This document shows, in pieces, positions 5,660 to 6,383 of a stretch of DNA of 6,383 bases. Origin of the DNA: CAYPEL01 sp964409635 (GTDB lineage: Bacteria > Pseudomonadota > Gammaproteobacteria > DSM-19610). The notes under the pieces were generated by a model, which did not search any database, was not told the DNA's origin, and saw only the letters and a list, made by a program, of their open reading frames with translations. Position numbers and translations under genes: made by a program. Position 1 is the stretch's first letter, and each line of letters begins with the position of its first letter. The stretch spans positions 1 to 6,383 of the forward strand of contig CAYPEL010000152.1 of the NCBI GenBank assembly GCA_964409635.1, written 5' to 3'.

Positions 5660-6383
5660 GCATGACTATCAGCGATGTTGTCATTGTCGACGGCGTACGT
5701 ACTGCAATGGGTAAATCCAAAGGCGGTACTTTCCGGAATGTACGTGCTGAAGCTTTATCAAAAGAAGTTATCAAGGCCCTGTTGCAACGTAACCCTGCTG
5801 TTAAACCTGAAGATATAGAAGATGTTATCTGGGGATGTGTTAACCAGACGCTTGAGCAAGGGTTTAATATTGCTAGAAATGCCTCATTACTGGCAGGACT
5901 GCCACATTCGGTTGCAGGACAAACGGTTAACCGGTTATGTGGTTCATCTATGTCTGCCTTGCACATTGCTGCACAATNNNNNNNNNNNNNNNNNNNNNNN
6001 NNTTATCGTTGGTGGCGTTGAACACATGGGGCACATTTCAATTATGCATGGTGTCGATATAAACCCCGAAATGTCAAAATATGCCGCTAAAGCTGCCATG
6101 ATGATGGGCCTCACTGCCGAAATGCTGGGAAAAATGAATGGCATCAATCGCCAGATGCAGGATGAATTTGGCGCTCGTTCTCACCGGCTGGCTCATGAAG
6201 CCACCTTGCAGGGCCATTGGGAAAATGAAATTATCCCCGTAGAAGGGCATGATGAAAATGGCTTTAAAACAGTGCTTAAAGAGGATGAAGTTATCCGGCC
6301 AGAAACCACTGTAGAAGCATTATCAAACTTAAAGCCTGTCTTTATACCAAAGGTTGGCACAATTACCGCCGGTACATCCTCAT
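5656..6383 (+). CDS. fadA: 3-ketoacyl-CoA thiolase FadA (partial; contains N gap, cut by right edge)
   Basis: This is the beta subunit of the fatty acid oxidation complex, which cleaves 3-ketoacyl-CoA to acetyl-CoA and a shortened acyl-CoA. Before the gap: VIVDGVRTAMGKSKGGTFRN, GCVNQTLEQGFNIARNASLL, and VNRLCGSSMSALH with nucleophile C95 (E. coli C91, four residues offset by a longer N-terminus). After the gap: IVGGVEHMGH, MMGLTAEML, EVIRPETTVEAL, TAGTSS, all as in E. coli FadA. The C-terminal catalytic His and Cys lie beyond the window. The ATG overlaps the fadB stop as ATGA, with aaagagg (5642-5648) 7 bases upstream. The downstream part is in a different frame from the upstream part only because of the 25-N filler; the apparent stop at 6019-6021 is an artefact. 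Codons after the gap begin with ATC at 6005. Confidence 0.95.
5978..6002. other. Assembly gap (25 N) inside fadA
   Basis: The run of 25 N is filler. Twenty-eight bases separate the last complete codon (CAA, 5974-5976) from the resumed frame (ATC, 6005). E. coli FadA has ten residues (30 bases) at this point, so the true gap is most likely 27 bases. The N length leaves the gene out of frame. Confidence 0.9.

Noticed and set aside
5586..5966. Minus-strand 126-residue ORF opposite the fadB/fadA junction
   Set aside because: It is a shadow of two strongly conserved plus-strand genes.

Overview
This is a chromosomal window from a gammaproteobacterium, probably a draft or metagenomic assembly because it contains a run of 25 N. 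The lineage call rests on the fadB-fadA order. FadB aligns with the E. coli multifunctional alpha subunit almost residue for residue, with catalytic residues offset by one, and FadA likewise matches the E. coli thiolase. Genus is not decidable by eye.

Layout, all recognised genes on the + strand. (1) Bases 2-235 are the 3' end of an animal-type haem peroxidase gene, cut by the left edge. A long perfect hairpin begins 11 bases after its stop. (2) Bases 540-2711 hold a compact three-gene bufferin operon: a Cys-rich precursor lipoprotein (BufA-like), its MNIO/DUF692 maturase (BufB) and a DUF2063 partner (BufC). The family is known for ribosomally made, post-translationally modified copper-binding peptides. 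This precursor is unusual in carrying two copies of the Cys-rich domain and a lipobox. A terminator-like hairpin separates bufA from bufB; bufB and bufC overlap. (3) Bases 2712-3490 carry no recognised intact gene. They hold a second 82-bp copy of the peroxidase 3' end plus hairpin (78/82 identical), some coding-looking fragments, a REP/BIME-type palindromic element at 3179-3243, and the fadBA promoter region. (4) Bases 3491-6383 hold fadB and the start of fadA, overlapping by ATGA. fadA is interrupted by the N run and cut by the right edge.

The most interesting feature is that the whole bufABC operon sits between two direct copies of the neighbouring gene's 3' end. This is the geometry expected of an inserted cassette that regenerates the end of its target gene, or of a segmental duplication. 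No integrase or transposase is encoded between the repeats. Functionally, BufB and BufC should modify cysteines of BufA in the cytoplasm before Sec export, after which the product would be lipid-anchored in the envelope, presumably to sequester copper. fadBA is ordinary beta-oxidation and has no evident link to the bufferin operon.
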